Position numbers and translations under genes: made by a program. This document shows positions 1 through 8,289 of a DNA stretch of 64,000 nt, piece after piece. Source of the stretch: Mesorhizobium sp. (lineage in GTDB: Bacteria > Pseudomonadota > Alphaproteobacteria > Rhizobiales > Rhizobiaceae); assembly GCA_004963905.1 (NCBI GenBank), contig SUGL01000015.1, positions 1 through 64,000 on the forward strand. Reading direction: 5' to 3'. The notes under the pieces are model-generated. The model saw only the letters and a program-made list of their open reading frames with translations, had not been told where the DNA came from and made no database searches. Each line of letters begins with the position of its first letter. The first letter of the stretch is position 1.

Positions 1-51
1 CCCGTCACTATACGGGGAGAAGGTGCCGGCAGGCGGATGAGGGGCAGCGCC
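1..51. repeat. Palindromic intergenic repeat, family A (partial)
   Basis: A conserved segment with an ACGGGGAGAAGG hairpin arm followed by a GCCGGCAGGCGGATGAGG-type tail ending in GGCAGCGCC. The same unit recurs at 1423-1478, 10996-11053, 11121-11175, 46730-46783 and 46850-46911. This copy is cut by the window start. It lies downstream of rhaI, inverted relative to the copy at 1423-1478, so rhaI sits between two inverted copies. Confidence 0.85.
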
Positions 52-100
52 GAGGCCGACAGTTATCGAAGATTTGTCCGAGGTGATCCTCGATTCGCCT

Positions 101-1393
101 TCAAACAATCCCACCGCCACCGCCGGCGACCGCCGGCCGTTCCGCTGCGACCTTCGCGCGATAGCCGGCCTCGCGATAGGCGGCGACCGGATCGATGGCG
201 CCGCCGGTTCTGAGCCGCGCCATGGCAAGGATCGGCTCGACATCGGTGCGGTAGGCCGCCTTCAAGGTCTGCGTCGCCATCAGCGCGTCGTTGGCCTCCT
301 GGAAGCTTTCGAGCGCCTTGCGGTCGACCAGCAGCGCCTGCGCATAGGCGCGCTGCACTTCGACCGCCGACAGCATCAGGCTTTCGATCGGATCGGTGAC
401 GTTGTGGCTCTGGTCGAGCATATGTGCGGGATCGAAACCCTTGGCGCCCGAAAGCTCCGCATCGACCAATTCGTTGAAGACCAGGAACAGCCGGTAGGGA
501 TCGATTGAGCCGGCATCGAGATCGTCGTCGCCATATTTGGAATCGTTGAAGTGGAAGCCGCCGAGCTTGCCGAACTGAATCAGCCGCGACACTATCATCT
601 CGATGTTGACGTTGGGCGCGTGGTGGCCGAGGTCGACCAGGCAGAAGGCCTTGTCGCCGAGCTCCTTGGCGATGATGTAGTTGGTGCCCCAGTCCTGCAC
701 GACCGTCGAATAGAAGGCCGGCTCATACATCTTGTGCTCGGTGAACAGCCGCCAGTCGTCAGGCAGACCGGCATAGATCTCGCGCATGGCGTCGAGATAG
801 CGCTCGAAGGCTTTCGCGAAATTGACCTGGCCGGGGAAGTTCGAGCCGTCGCCGATCCACACCGTCAGCGCCTTCGAGCCAAGCGTCCTGCCGATCTCGA
901 TGCATTCGAGGTTGTGCTCTACTGCCTGCCGGCGCGTGCCGGCATCGGCATGGGAGAGCGAGCCGAACTTGTAGGAGAGCTTCTGGTCCTTGGCGTCGGA
1001 GAAGGTGTTGGAGTTCATGGCGTCGAAGCCGAGGCCGAAGCGGGAGGCGGCCTGCTTCAACCGGTTGGGATCCGCCTTGTCCCATGGGATGTGCAGCGAG
1101 ACCGTCGGCGTCGCCTGCGTCAGCTGGCGGATGACGGCGCAGTCCTCGATCTTGTCGAAGATGTCGCGCGGTTCGCCGGGACCGGGGAAACGGGCAAAGC
1201 GCGTGCCGCCGGTGCCCACGCCCCAGGACGGGATCGCGACGCCGAATTTTTCGATCTTGTTGCGGATAGCGTCGATCGCGATGCCGCGCCGGTCGAGGCG
1301 CTCGCCGAGCGAGGCGTAGTCGCGTTCGAGGTCGGATTTGAGCGCGGCGTTGTGGCTGGCGACGAGGTCGGCGGAGATAATGGTTTCGGACAA
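101..1393 (-). CDS. rhaI: L-rhamnose isomerase, Pseudomonas/rhizobial type
   Basis: Converts L-rhamnose to L-rhamnulose in the cytoplasm, the first catabolic step. The 430-residue protein matches the TIM-barrel rhamnose isomerase family of rhizobia rather than enteric RhaA. Recognisable segments include a metal-site region LVDLGHHAPNVNIE and GGFHFNDSKYGDDDLDAGS. An upstream in-frame TTG at 1408 overlaps the ribosome site GGGAGGA. The TTG at 1393, six bases after that site, is therefore preferred and gives MSETIISADL. The gene follows rhaD in the same direction with family A repeat DNA between them, and the two probably form one transcript. The TTG start may limit translation. Confidence 0.93.
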   Translation of the reverse strand: MSETIISADLVASHNAALKSDLERDYASLGERLDRRGIAIDAIRNKIEKFGVAIPSWGVGTGGTRFARFPGPGEPRDIFDKIEDCAVIRQLTQATPTVSLHIPWDKADPNRLKQAASRFGLGFDAMNSNTFSDAKDQKLSYKFGSLSHADAGTRRQAVEHNLECIEIGRTLGSKALTVWIGDGSNFPGQVNFAKAFERYLDAMREIYAGLPDDWRLFTEHKMYEPAFYSTVVQDWGTNYIIAKELGDKAFCLVDLGHHAPNVNIEMIVSRLIQFGKLGGFHFNDSKYGDDDLDAGSIDPYRLFLVFNELVDAELSGAKGFDPAHMLDQSHNVTDPIESLMLSAVEVQRAYAQALLVDRKALESFQEANDALMATQTLKAAYRTDVEPILAMARLRTGGAIDPVAAYREAGYRAKVAAERPAVAGGGGGIV

Positions 1394-1422
1394 GGCTATT
1401 CCTCCCAAGAATGCGTTCGGCT

Positions 1423-1478
1423 GGCGCTGCCCCTCATCCGCCTGCCGGCACCTTCTCCCCGTGAACGGGGAGAAGGGA
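1423..1478. repeat. Palindromic intergenic repeat, family A
   Basis: Near-complete unit reading GGCGCTGCCCCTCATC, then a CCGGCACCTTCTCC segment, a CCCCGTGAACGGGG hairpin and AGAAGG. It fills the gap between the end of rhaD and the start of rhaI. It could form a stem in the rhaDI mRNA and affect rhaI expression, which is inference. Confidence 0.85.
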
Positions 1479-1489
1479 AGCGCTCCAAT

Positions 1490-3592
1490 TTAGCGCGTAA
1501 AGCTCTGCGCGTTGCCGGCGTCGACATTGATGATGTTGCCGGTCGATTTGGCCGACATGTCGGAGGCGAAGAAATAGATCGCTTCGGCGATGTCTTCCGG
1601 GAAGACCGAGCGCTTGAGCATCGAGCGCGAGCGGTAATGCTCCTCGAGATCGTCGGTCGACATCTTGTAGGCGGCGGCGCGCTGTTCCTTCCATTCGCCG
1701 CTCCAGATCTTGGAGCCGCGCAGCACCGCATCCGGATTGACGACGTTGACCCTGATCTGCGCTTCCGCGCCCTCCAGCGCCAGACAGCGCGCGAGATGGA
1801 TCTCGGCCGCCTTGGCTGTGCAATAAGCGGCGGCGTTGGGCGAGGCGGCCAAGCCGTTCTTGGAGGCGACGAAGACGACGTTGCCGCCGATCTTCTGGGC
1901 GCGGAACAGCCGGAAAGCCTCGCGCGAGACGAGGAAATAGCCGGTCGACAGGATGTCCATATTCCTGTTCCACAGCGAGAGTGTCGTCTCCTCGATCGGC
2001 GCCGACGAGGCGAGACCCGCATTGGAGACCAGGATGTCGACGCCGCCGAATTCGACCGAAGTTTCGGCGAAACCGGCCATCACCTGATCCTCGGACGTGA
2101 CGTCGATCCGCACCGGACGGACGAAGTCTTTGCCGTAGGCCTTTGACAGCTCTTCGTGGGCGCCGGCGAGCGCGGCCTCATCGATATCGGCCAGCACCAC
2201 GCAGGCGCCTTCGCGCAGCAGCCGATTGGCGGTGGCGCGGCCGATGCCGCCGGCGCCGCCGGTGACCAGCGCGATCTGTCCCGCCAGCGCCTTCGGCTTC
2301 GGCAGGCGCTGGAGCTTGGCTTCCTCCAGCTGCCAATATTCGATGTCGAAGGCTTCCTGTGCCGGCAGGCCGACATAGGACGAGACGGTCGAGGCGCCGC
2401 GCATGACATTGATGGCATTGACATAGAACTCGCCGGAGATACGCGCCGTCGCCTTGTCGCCGGCGAAGGTGAACATGCCGACGCCGGGCATGAGATAGAC
2501 GACGGCATTGGGATCGCGAATGGCGGGCGAGTCCGCACGCTTGCAGCTGTCATAGTAAGCCTGGTAGCCGACGCGATAGGCAGCAATGTCGTCGGCGAGG
2601 CGCGCTATGACGGCATCGACATCCGGCTTTGCCGGATCGAACTCGATCACCAGCGGCCGGATCTTGGTGCGCAGAAAATGGTCCGGGCAGGAGGTGCCTA
2701 GTGCCGCCAGCGGCCGCAGATCCTTGGAATTGACGAATTCGAGCACCGCCGGCTGGTCGTCGAAATGGCCGAGCTTGTGGCTCTTTTCGGAGATCAGGCC
2801 GCGGATCCGCGGCATCAGCTTCGCGGCAATGGCGCGGCGCGCCGACGCGTCGAGCGACTTCACCGCCTCGCCGCCGAAGATGGCCACCCCTTCCGACCGA
2901 CGCTCGAACCACTCGATCGCCTGGTTGATCACCGAGATCGTCGTCTCGTAGCATTCCTTCGGCGTGTCGCCCCAGGTGAACAGTCCATGGCTTTCCAGGA
3001 CCACGCCCTTGGCATCCGGGTTTTCGAGACAGAATTTCTCCAGCCAGAGGCCGAGCTCGAAGCCCGGCCGCTTCCACGGCAGCCAGCCGATGGTATCGCC
3101 GAAGATTTCTTGCGTGATCGCTTTGGAATCCTTCGCCGCGGCAATGGCGATGATGGCGTCGGGATGCATGTGGTCGACATGAGGCTTTGGCACGTAAGCG
3201 TGCAGCGGCGTGTCGATGGAGGCCGCGCGCGGATTGAGGTTGAAGGTGCAGTGGGGCAGGTAGCCCACCATCTCGTCCTCGTGCTCGACGCCGCGGTAGA
3301 GCCCCTTAATGGCGCGCAGCTTGTCCATGTAGAGGGTGGCGAAACCGTCCAGCTTGATCGAGGCGCTGTCGCCGCCCGAGCCCTTGACCCACAGAACCTC
3401 GACGTCATCCCCGGTGAGCGGATCCTTCTGCCAGACCTTGGACGAGGTGTTGCCGCCGCCGTAATTGGTGACGCGCTTGTCTGAGCCCAGCGTGTTCGAG
3501 CGATAGACCAGAAGCTCGGGACCGCTCATCCCTTGCGCCTTCGCATCGTCCCACAGATTGGCGAGGCGCGAGCCGGAGCGCTTGTCGAGCAT
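1490..3592 (-). CDS. rhaD: Bifunctional rhamnulose-1-phosphate aldolase / short-chain dehydrogenase
   Basis: A 700-residue fusion. Residues about 1-400 are a class II (zinc) aldolase that cleaves L-rhamnulose-1-phosphate to dihydroxyacetone phosphate and L-lactaldehyde. Residues about 435-695 are a short-chain dehydrogenase/reductase with the NAD motif TGGAGGIG and the catalytic YCTAK. The second domain probably oxidises or reduces lactaldehyde, which is known for this fusion family and inferred here. The ATG at 3592 follows GGGAGG at good spacing. It is the first gene leftward from the rha control region and is divergent from rhaR. Length and domain order match rhizobial RhaD proteins. Confidence 0.93.
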   Translation of the reverse strand: MLDKRSGSRLANLWDDAKAQGMSGPELLVYRSNTLGSDKRVTNYGGGNTSSKVWQKDPLTGDDVEVLWVKGSGGDSASIKLDGFATLYMDKLRAIKGLYRGVEHEDEMVGYLPHCTFNLNPRAASIDTPLHAYVPKPHVDHMHPDAIIAIAAAKDSKAITQEIFGDTIGWLPWKRPGFELGLWLEKFCLENPDAKGVVLESHGLFTWGDTPKECYETTISVINQAIEWFERRSEGVAIFGGEAVKSLDASARRAIAAKLMPRIRGLISEKSHKLGHFDDQPAVLEFVNSKDLRPLAALGTSCPDHFLRTKIRPLVIEFDPAKPDVDAVIARLADDIAAYRVGYQAYYDSCKRADSPAIRDPNAVVYLMPGVGMFTFAGDKATARISGEFYVNAINVMRGASTVSSYVGLPAQEAFDIEYWQLEEAKLQRLPKPKALAGQIALVTGGAGGIGRATANRLLREGACVVLADIDEAALAGAHEELSKAYGKDFVRPVRIDVTSEDQVMAGFAETSVEFGGVDILVSNAGLASSAPIEETTLSLWNRNMDILSTGYFLVSREAFRLFRAQKIGGNVVFVASKNGLAASPNAAAYCTAKAAEIHLARCLALEGAEAQIRVNVVNPDAVLRGSKIWSGEWKEQRAAAYKMSTDDLEEHYRSRSMLKRSVFPEDIAEAIYFFASDMSAKSTGNIINVDAGNAQSFTR

Positions 3593-3665
3593 AGGAATCC
3601 TCCCTTTGGAGCACGAACGGCGCGCTCCTCTTTTCGTCGGGAATGTCTACGCAAGCGGGCTGCTT

Positions 3666-3736
3666 GTCAATCATAAACGATCAAGATCGATCATATTGCA
3701 CTGCACAATGAAAATATGTGATCGGAAATGATTGAC
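3666..3736. promoter_or_regulatory. Large gapped palindrome in the rhaD-rhaR divergent promoter region, probable RhaR operator
   Basis: GTCAATCATAAACGATCA (3666-3683) is mirrored by TGATCGGAAATGATTGAC (3719-3736): 15 of 18 positions are complementary, separated by 35 bases. An inner, weaker dyad (CGATCATAT near 3688 and AATATGTGATCG near 3713) shares the same centre. The site is symmetric between the divergent rhaD (start 3592) and rhaR (start 3780), as expected for an autoregulating DeoR-type operator controlling both transcripts. Binding is inferred. Confidence 0.6.
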
Positions 3737-3779
3737 ACTGCGCGTTTTCTGGTGCCTGATGGTCAGGCAGGGAGGAACC

Positions 3780-4589
3780 ATGCACGAAAAAGAACGCCAC
3801 AGGATCATTCTGTCCGCCGTCCAGGAAAAGCCTGTGGTGACGGTGCAGGAAATGGTCGAGCTGACGGACTCCTCCGAGGCGACGATCCGCCGCGACATCG
3901 CGGCTCTGCATGTGCAAAAGCGGCTGCGCCGGGTGCGCGGCGGCGCCGAGGCGATCTCGCCGCCGCAGTTCATCGGCCTTGCCGGCCGACCATTCTCGGT
4001 CAACGAGACGCTGAACGCCGCGCAGAAGCGGGCGATCGCGCGGGAAGCGGTGAACCTCTGCAAGGACGGCGAGCCGATCATAATCAACGGCGGCACCACC
4101 ACCTTCCAGATGGTGCATTTCCTGACCGGACGCCGCATGCCGATCTTCACCAATTCCTTCCCGATCGCCGAGCATCTGCTCAAGCACTCCAAGAACACGG
4201 TGATGCTGTCGGGCGGCACGATCTATCGCGAGCAGAACATCATCCTGTCGCCCTTCGACAATGACGTGACGCGCAATTTCTATGCGCGGCGCATGTTCAT
4301 GGGCGCGCAAGGCCTGGGTCCGCTCGGGCTGATGGAAGGCGACCCGCTCTTGATCCAGGCCGAGCAGAAATTGATCGACCAGGCCGACGAGCTGGTGGTG
4401 CTGGTCGATTCCTCGAAATTCCGCATGCGCTCCAGCCTGATCCTGTGCGGGCTGTCGCGCATCGCCACCGTGATCACCGACGACGGCATCGAGGACCGCG
4501 AAGCCAAGATGCTGGAGACCGCGGGCGTGGCGCTGATCGTCGCCCGCAAACAGTCAAGCGACAAGGAAGAATCTTCACTGCAGGCCTAG
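3780..4589 (+). CDS. rhaR: DeoR-family transcriptional regulator of rhamnose catabolism
   Basis: A 269-residue DeoR/GlpR-type repressor. Residues about 3-58 form a winged helix-turn-helix with the family signature SSEATIRRDIAAL. The remainder is a sugar-phosphate-binding domain (NGGTTTFQM, LSGGTIYRE, VLVDSSKFR). The ATG at 3780 is preferred over an in-frame one at 3732 because GGAGG precedes it directly and the DeoR family usually starts just before the helix-turn-helix. It heads rhaRSTPQUK and is divergent from rhaDI. The effector is expected to be a rhamnose catabolite. Confidence 0.93.
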   Translation: MHEKERHRIILSAVQEKPVVTVQEMVELTDSSEATIRRDIAALHVQKRLRRVRGGAEAISPPQFIGLAGRPFSVNETLNAAQKRAIAREAVNLCKDGEPIIINGGTTTFQMVHFLTGRRMPIFTNSFPIAEHLLKHSKNTVMLSGGTIYREQNIILSPFDNDVTRNFYARRMFMGAQGLGPLGLMEGDPLLIQAEQKLIDQADELVVLVDSSKFRMRSSLILCGLSRIATVITDDGIEDREAKMLETAGVALIVARKQSSDKEESSLQA

Positions 4590-4643
4590 GAAAACTCGCG
4601 CCCGCAGCGGCGATGGAATGCAACGCTCAAGGGAGGATATTCG

Positions 4644-5639
4644 ATGAGCTTTTTGAAGAAACTGCTGGTAACGGCGGCCTTTTCCGCCGCCATGTTCGTG
4701 AATGCCGCCTACGCCGAGAACGTCAAGATCGCGCTGGTGGTGAAGTCGCTCGGCAACGGCTTCTTCGACGCCGCCAACAAGGGCGCCGAGGAAGCGGCCA
4801 AGGAACTGGGCGATGTCGACGTCATCTACACCGGCCCGACCAAGGCGACGGCAGAAGCGCAGATCGAGGTGATCAACTCGCTGATCGCGCAGAAGGTCAA
4901 CGCGATCGCCGTCTCGGCCAATGACGCCGACGCGCTGGTGCCGGTGCTGAAGAAGGCGATGGATCGCGGCATCACCGTGATCTCGTGGGACTCCGGCGTC
5001 GCCAAGGAAGGCCGCCAGCTCCACCTCAACCCGTCCGACACCAACCTGATCGGCGAAACCATCATCAAGCTCGCCGCCGACTATCTGCCGGAAGGCGGCG
5101 ACGTCGCCATCCTGTCGGCCTCCTCGACCGCTACCAACCAGAACTCCTGGATCGAGGCGGCCAAGAAGGTGCTGCCGGAGAAGTTCCCGAAGATCAAGCT
5201 GGTCGCCACCGTCTATGGCGATGACGACTCGGCCAAGAGCACGGACGAAGCCAAGGGACTGCTGAAGTCTTATCCGAACCTCAAGGCGATCATCGCACCG
5301 ACCACCGTCGGCGTCGTTGCCGCCGCGCAGGTCGTCACCGACGAAAACCTGATCGGCAAGGTCAACGTCACCGGTCTCGCCCTGCCGTCGGAGTTCAAGA
5401 AGTTCATCGACAACGGCGCATCCCAGGCGGTCGCGCTGTGGAACCCGATCGACCTCGGCTACTCGGCGATCTATCTCGCCCATGACCTGGCGGTGAAGAA
5501 GGAAGAGGCCAAGCCCGGCGCCACGCTGTCGATAGGCCGCGTCGGCAAGGTGACGCTCGACGACACCAACTCAGCTGCGATGGCCCCGCCCTTCCAGTTC
5601 GACAAGACCAACATCGAGAAGTTCTCCAAGATCTATTGA
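4644..5639 (+). CDS. rhaS: Rhamnose ABC transporter, periplasmic substrate-binding protein
   Basis: A 331-residue periplasmic sugar-binding protein of the RbsB/pBP1 family. Residues 1-24 are a Sec signal peptide (LLVTAAFSAAMFVNAAYA, cleavage after AYA). The mature start ENVKIALVVKSLGNGFFD is typical of the family. The ATG follows GGGAGG. It is the second gene of rhaRSTPQUK and delivers rhamnose to RhaP/RhaQ/RhaT. The gap to rhaT carries a long inverted repeat, which may form a stem and favour high rhaS mRNA stability relative to the genes that follow. Confidence 0.94.
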   Translation: MSFLKKLLVTAAFSAAMFVNAAYAENVKIALVVKSLGNGFFDAANKGAEEAAKELGDVDVIYTGPTKATAEAQIEVINSLIAQKVNAIAVSANDADALVPVLKKAMDRGITVISWDSGVAKEGRQLHLNPSDTNLIGETIIKLAADYLPEGGDVAILSASSTATNQNSWIEAAKKVLPEKFPKIKLVATVYGDDDSAKSTDEAKGLLKSYPNLKAIIAPTTVGVVAAAQVVTDENLIGKVNVTGLALPSEFKKFIDNGASQAVALWNPIDLGYSAIYLAHDLAVKKEEAKPGATLSIGRVGKVTLDDTNSAAMAPPFQFDKTNIEKFSKIY

Positions 5640-5647
5640 TCTGGGGC

Positions 5648-5819
5648 GCTTGCACCCTCCCCCTTGTGGGGAGGGTCGGCGAGGCGGTTTTGCGAAGCAA
5701 AACCGGCGAGACGGGGTGGGGGTGGCGACACCTCCATGCACCAGGACCTTAACTTGATATGCTAGACAATCCCCACCCCGCTCACGTCGTTCGCGACCCT
5801 CCCCACAAGGGGGAGGGTA
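5648..5819. repeat. Long inverted repeat, family B, at the rhaS-rhaT junction
   Basis: The left arm (about 5653-5724) reads CCTCCCCCTTGTGGGGAGGG and ends ACGGGGTGGGGG. The right arm (about 5770-5818) reads CCCCACCCCGC and ends CCTCCCCACAAGGGGGAGGG. The arms could pair into one long hairpin, and each end also holds its own small palindrome. The left arm contains a further GGTTTTGCGAAGCAAAACC hairpin. The same family occurs at 41301-41490. The rhaT start codon lies in the loop and its first codons run through the right arm. Confidence 0.85.
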
Positions 5820-7315
5820 ATGCCGCTCCGCGCCTGACGCTTTCAGGCATCTCCAAAAGCTTCCCCGGCGTGCGCGCGCTGCACGATGTCAGCCTGTCGC
5901 TCTATCCGGGCCAGGTGACGGCGCTGATCGGCGAGAACGGCGCCGGCAAGTCGACGCTGGTCAAGATCATGACCGGCATCTACCAGCCCGATACAGGCGA
6001 AATCAGCATCGACGGCCAAGCCACGACGCTGCCCAGCGCGCATGCCGCCTTCGGTCACGGCATCACCGCCATCCATCAGGAAACCGTGCTGTTCGACGAC
6101 CTGTCGGTCGCCGAAAACATCTTCCTCGGCCATGCGCCGCGCACCCGCTTCGGCACCATCGACTGGCGCACCATGCGCAAAGATGCGCGCGAGGTGCTGG
6201 AGACGATGCGCGCCGGCCATATCGACGCCGACGCGCGGCTGAAGGATCTCGGCATCGCCAACAAGCACCTGGTTGCTGTTGCCCGCGCGATGTCGATCGA
6301 CGCGCGCATCGTCATCATGGACGAGCCGACCGCGGCGCTTTCGATGAAGGAGATCGAGGAACTTTTCCTCCTGATCGAATTCCTGAAGAGCGAAGGCAAG
6401 GCCGTGCTCTTCATCAGTCACAAGTTCGACGAGATCTACCGCATCGCCGACCGCTACACCGTCTTCCGCGACGGCGAGATGGTCGGCGAAGGCCTGCTCA
6501 AGGACACCGGCCAGAACGAGATCGTGCGCATGATGGTCGGCCGCAACGTCGACCACATTTTCCCGCAGCGCGAGCCGAAGATCGGCGCACCGGTGCTAGC
6601 CGTCTCCGGCCTGTCGCATCCGACCGAGTTCGACGACATCAGCTTCGAATTGCGCAAGGGCGAGATCCTCGGCTTCTACGGCCTGGTCGGCGCCGGACGC
6701 AGCGAGGTGATGCAGGCGATTGCCGGCATTACCCGCACGAGCCGGGGCACCATTGCGCTCGACGGCAGCTCGATCGCGCCGAAATCGGCGGCGGATTCCA
6801 TCGAGGCCGGCATCGTCTACGTGCCGGAAGAGCGCGGCAAGCAGGGCGTGGTGATCGGCCTGCCGATCTTCCAGAACGTGTCGCTGCCTTCGCTCAAGCG
6901 CACCTCCAAATCCGGCGTGCTCAGGCTCGCGGAAGAGTTCTCGCTTGCCCGTTCCTATACCGAGCGGCTGGATCTGCGCGCCTCCTCGCTCAGCCAGGAT
7001 GTCGGCACGCTCTCCGGCGGCAACCAGCAGAAGGTGGTCATCGCCAAATGGCTGGCGACGACACCGAAGGTGATCATTCTCGACGAGCCGACCAAGGGCA
7101 TCGACATCGGTTCCAAGGCCGCCGTCCACGGCTTCATGGCCGAGCTCGTCGCGCAAGGGCTTTCGGTGATCATGGTGTCGTCGGAGCTGCCCGAGATCCT
7201 CGGCATGTCGGACCGGGTGGTGGTGATGCGCGAGGGCCGCATCGCGGCGACCTACGACAATAAGGGGCTCGACGCCGAAACGCTGGTTCGGACGGCGGCG
7301 GGGATCGCGGCATGA
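5759..7315 (+). CDS. rhaT: Rhamnose ABC transporter, ATP-binding protein with two ATPase domains
   Basis: A 518-residue tandem ATPase of the RbsA/MglA class. Domain 1 (about 25-265) has Walker [10 protein letters not shown] near residue 58 and Walker B VIMDEPTAAL. Domain 2 (about 275-510) has the signature [15 protein letters not shown] and VIILDEPTKG. It powers RhaP/RhaQ. The only clear in-frame start is ATG 5759, so the first 20 or so residues (MLDNPHPAHVVRDPPHKGEG) are encoded by the inverted repeat. Homologues normally begin close to the APRLTLSGISKSF segment, so this N-terminal tail is probably an insertion product. A non-ATG start cannot be excluded. Confidence 0.92.
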   Translation: MLDNPHPAHVVRDPPHKGEGNAAPRLTLSGISKSFPGVRALHDVSLSLYPGQVTALIGENGAGKSTLVKIMTGIYQPDTGEISIDGQATTLPSAHAAFGHGITAIHQETVLFDDLSVAENIFLGHAPRTRFGTIDWRTMRKDAREVLETMRAGHIDADARLKDLGIANKHLVAVARAMSIDARIVIMDEPTAALSMKEIEELFLLIEFLKSEGKAVLFISHKFDEIYRIADRYTVFRDGEMVGEGLLKDTGQNEIVRMMVGRNVDHIFPQREPKIGAPVLAVSGLSHPTEFDDISFELRKGEILGFYGLVGAGRSEVMQAIAGITRTSRGTIALDGSSIAPKSAADSIEAGIVYVPEERGKQGVVIGLPIFQNVSLPSLKRTSKSGVLRLAEEFSLARSYTERLDLRASSLSQDVGTLSGGNQQKVVIAKWLATTPKVIILDEPTKGIDIGSKAAVHGFMAELVAQGLSVIMVSSELPEILGMSDRVVVMREGRIAATYDNKGLDAETLVRTAAGIAA

Positions 7316-8289
7316 AGAATTTCCTCAAATATCGCGAGATCTGGCTGCTCGCCGGCATCGTCCTGCTGATCGGCCTGATTTCCACGCGCTTCCCGGGTTT
7401 TGCCGATCCAGCCAATCTGCGCCAGGTGTTCAACGACACCTCGATCCTGATGATCCTGGCGCTCGGCCAGATGGTGGTGATCCTGACGCGCTCGATCGAT
7501 CTGTCGATGGCGTCCAACCTCTGCTTCACCGGCATGGTGGTGGCGATGCTGAACGCCGCCCATCCGGCGATCCCGATCCCGGCGCTGATCGTCATTGCTT
7601 TGGCTGTCGGACTGGTGCTCGGGGCGATCAACGGCTTCCTGGTGTGGCGGCTGAACATCCCCTCGATCGTGGTGACGCTCGGCACGCTCACCATCTATCG
7701 CGGTGCCACCTTCGTCGTTTCCGGCGGCGCCTGGGTTAATGCAGACCAGATGAGCCCCGACTTCATCAATTTCCAACGCGCCGCCTTCCTCGGCCTGCCG
7801 GTGCTATCCTGGATCGCGCTTTTGGTGATCGCTTTGTTCTTCCTGGTGATGACGCGCACGCAGATCGGCCGCTCGATCCATGCTATAGGCGTCAACCCGA
7901 CCGCATCGGTCTATGCCGGCATCGATGTCGGCCGCACCAAGTTCATCGTGTTCTGCATTTCCGGCATGATCGGCGGCCTCGCCGGATACTTGTGGATCTC
8001 GCGCTACGTCATCGCCTCGGTCGAGGTCGCCAACGGCTATGAGCTCAACATCATCGCCGCCTGCGTCATCGGCGGCATCTCGATCGCCGGCGGCATCGGC
8101 TCTGTCGGCGGCGCGGTGCTGGGCGCGCTGTTCCTCGGCATCATCTCCAACGCGCTGCCGGTCATCAACATCTCGCCTTTCTGGCAGATGGCGATCTCGG
8201 GCAGCGCCATCATCCTGGCCGTGGTGCTCAACGCGCGCGGCGAGCGCCGGCAGGGCCGCATCATCCTGAGAAAGGCGGAAGCGGCATGA
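7312..8289 (+). CDS. rhaP: Rhamnose ABC transporter, permease
   Basis: A 325-residue inner-membrane permease of the RbsC/branched-chain transporter superfamily, with about eight to ten hydrophobic segments. Family features include SRFPGFADPANL, LGQMVVILTRSIDLS near residues 55-70 and GGISIAGGIGSVGGAVLGAL near the C-terminus. The ATG overlaps the rhaT stop (ATGA), indicating translational coupling. It pairs with RhaQ as a heterodimeric channel. Confidence 0.93.
   Translation: MKNFLKYREIWLLAGIVLLIGLISTRFPGFADPANLRQVFNDTSILMILALGQMVVILTRSIDLSMASNLCFTGMVVAMLNAAHPAIPIPALIVIALAVGLVLGAINGFLVWRLNIPSIVVTLGTLTIYRGATFVVSGGAWVNADQMSPDFINFQRAAFLGLPVLSWIALLVIALFFLVMTRTQIGRSIHAIGVNPTASVYAGIDVGRTKFIVFCISGMIGGLAGYLWISRYVIASVEVANGYELNIIAACVIGGISIAGGIGSVGGAVLGALFLGIISNALPVINISPFWQMAISGSAIILAVVLNARGERRQGRIILRKAEAA

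Noticed and set aside
551..2146. 531-residue plus-strand frame across rhaI and rhaD
   Set aside because: Antisense to two well-supported genes and crossing a repeat; biased composition only.
5820..5850. ATG at 5820 after GGAGGG as the rhaT start
   Set aside because: It is a strong ribosome-site look-alike from the repeat but is not in the rhaT frame.
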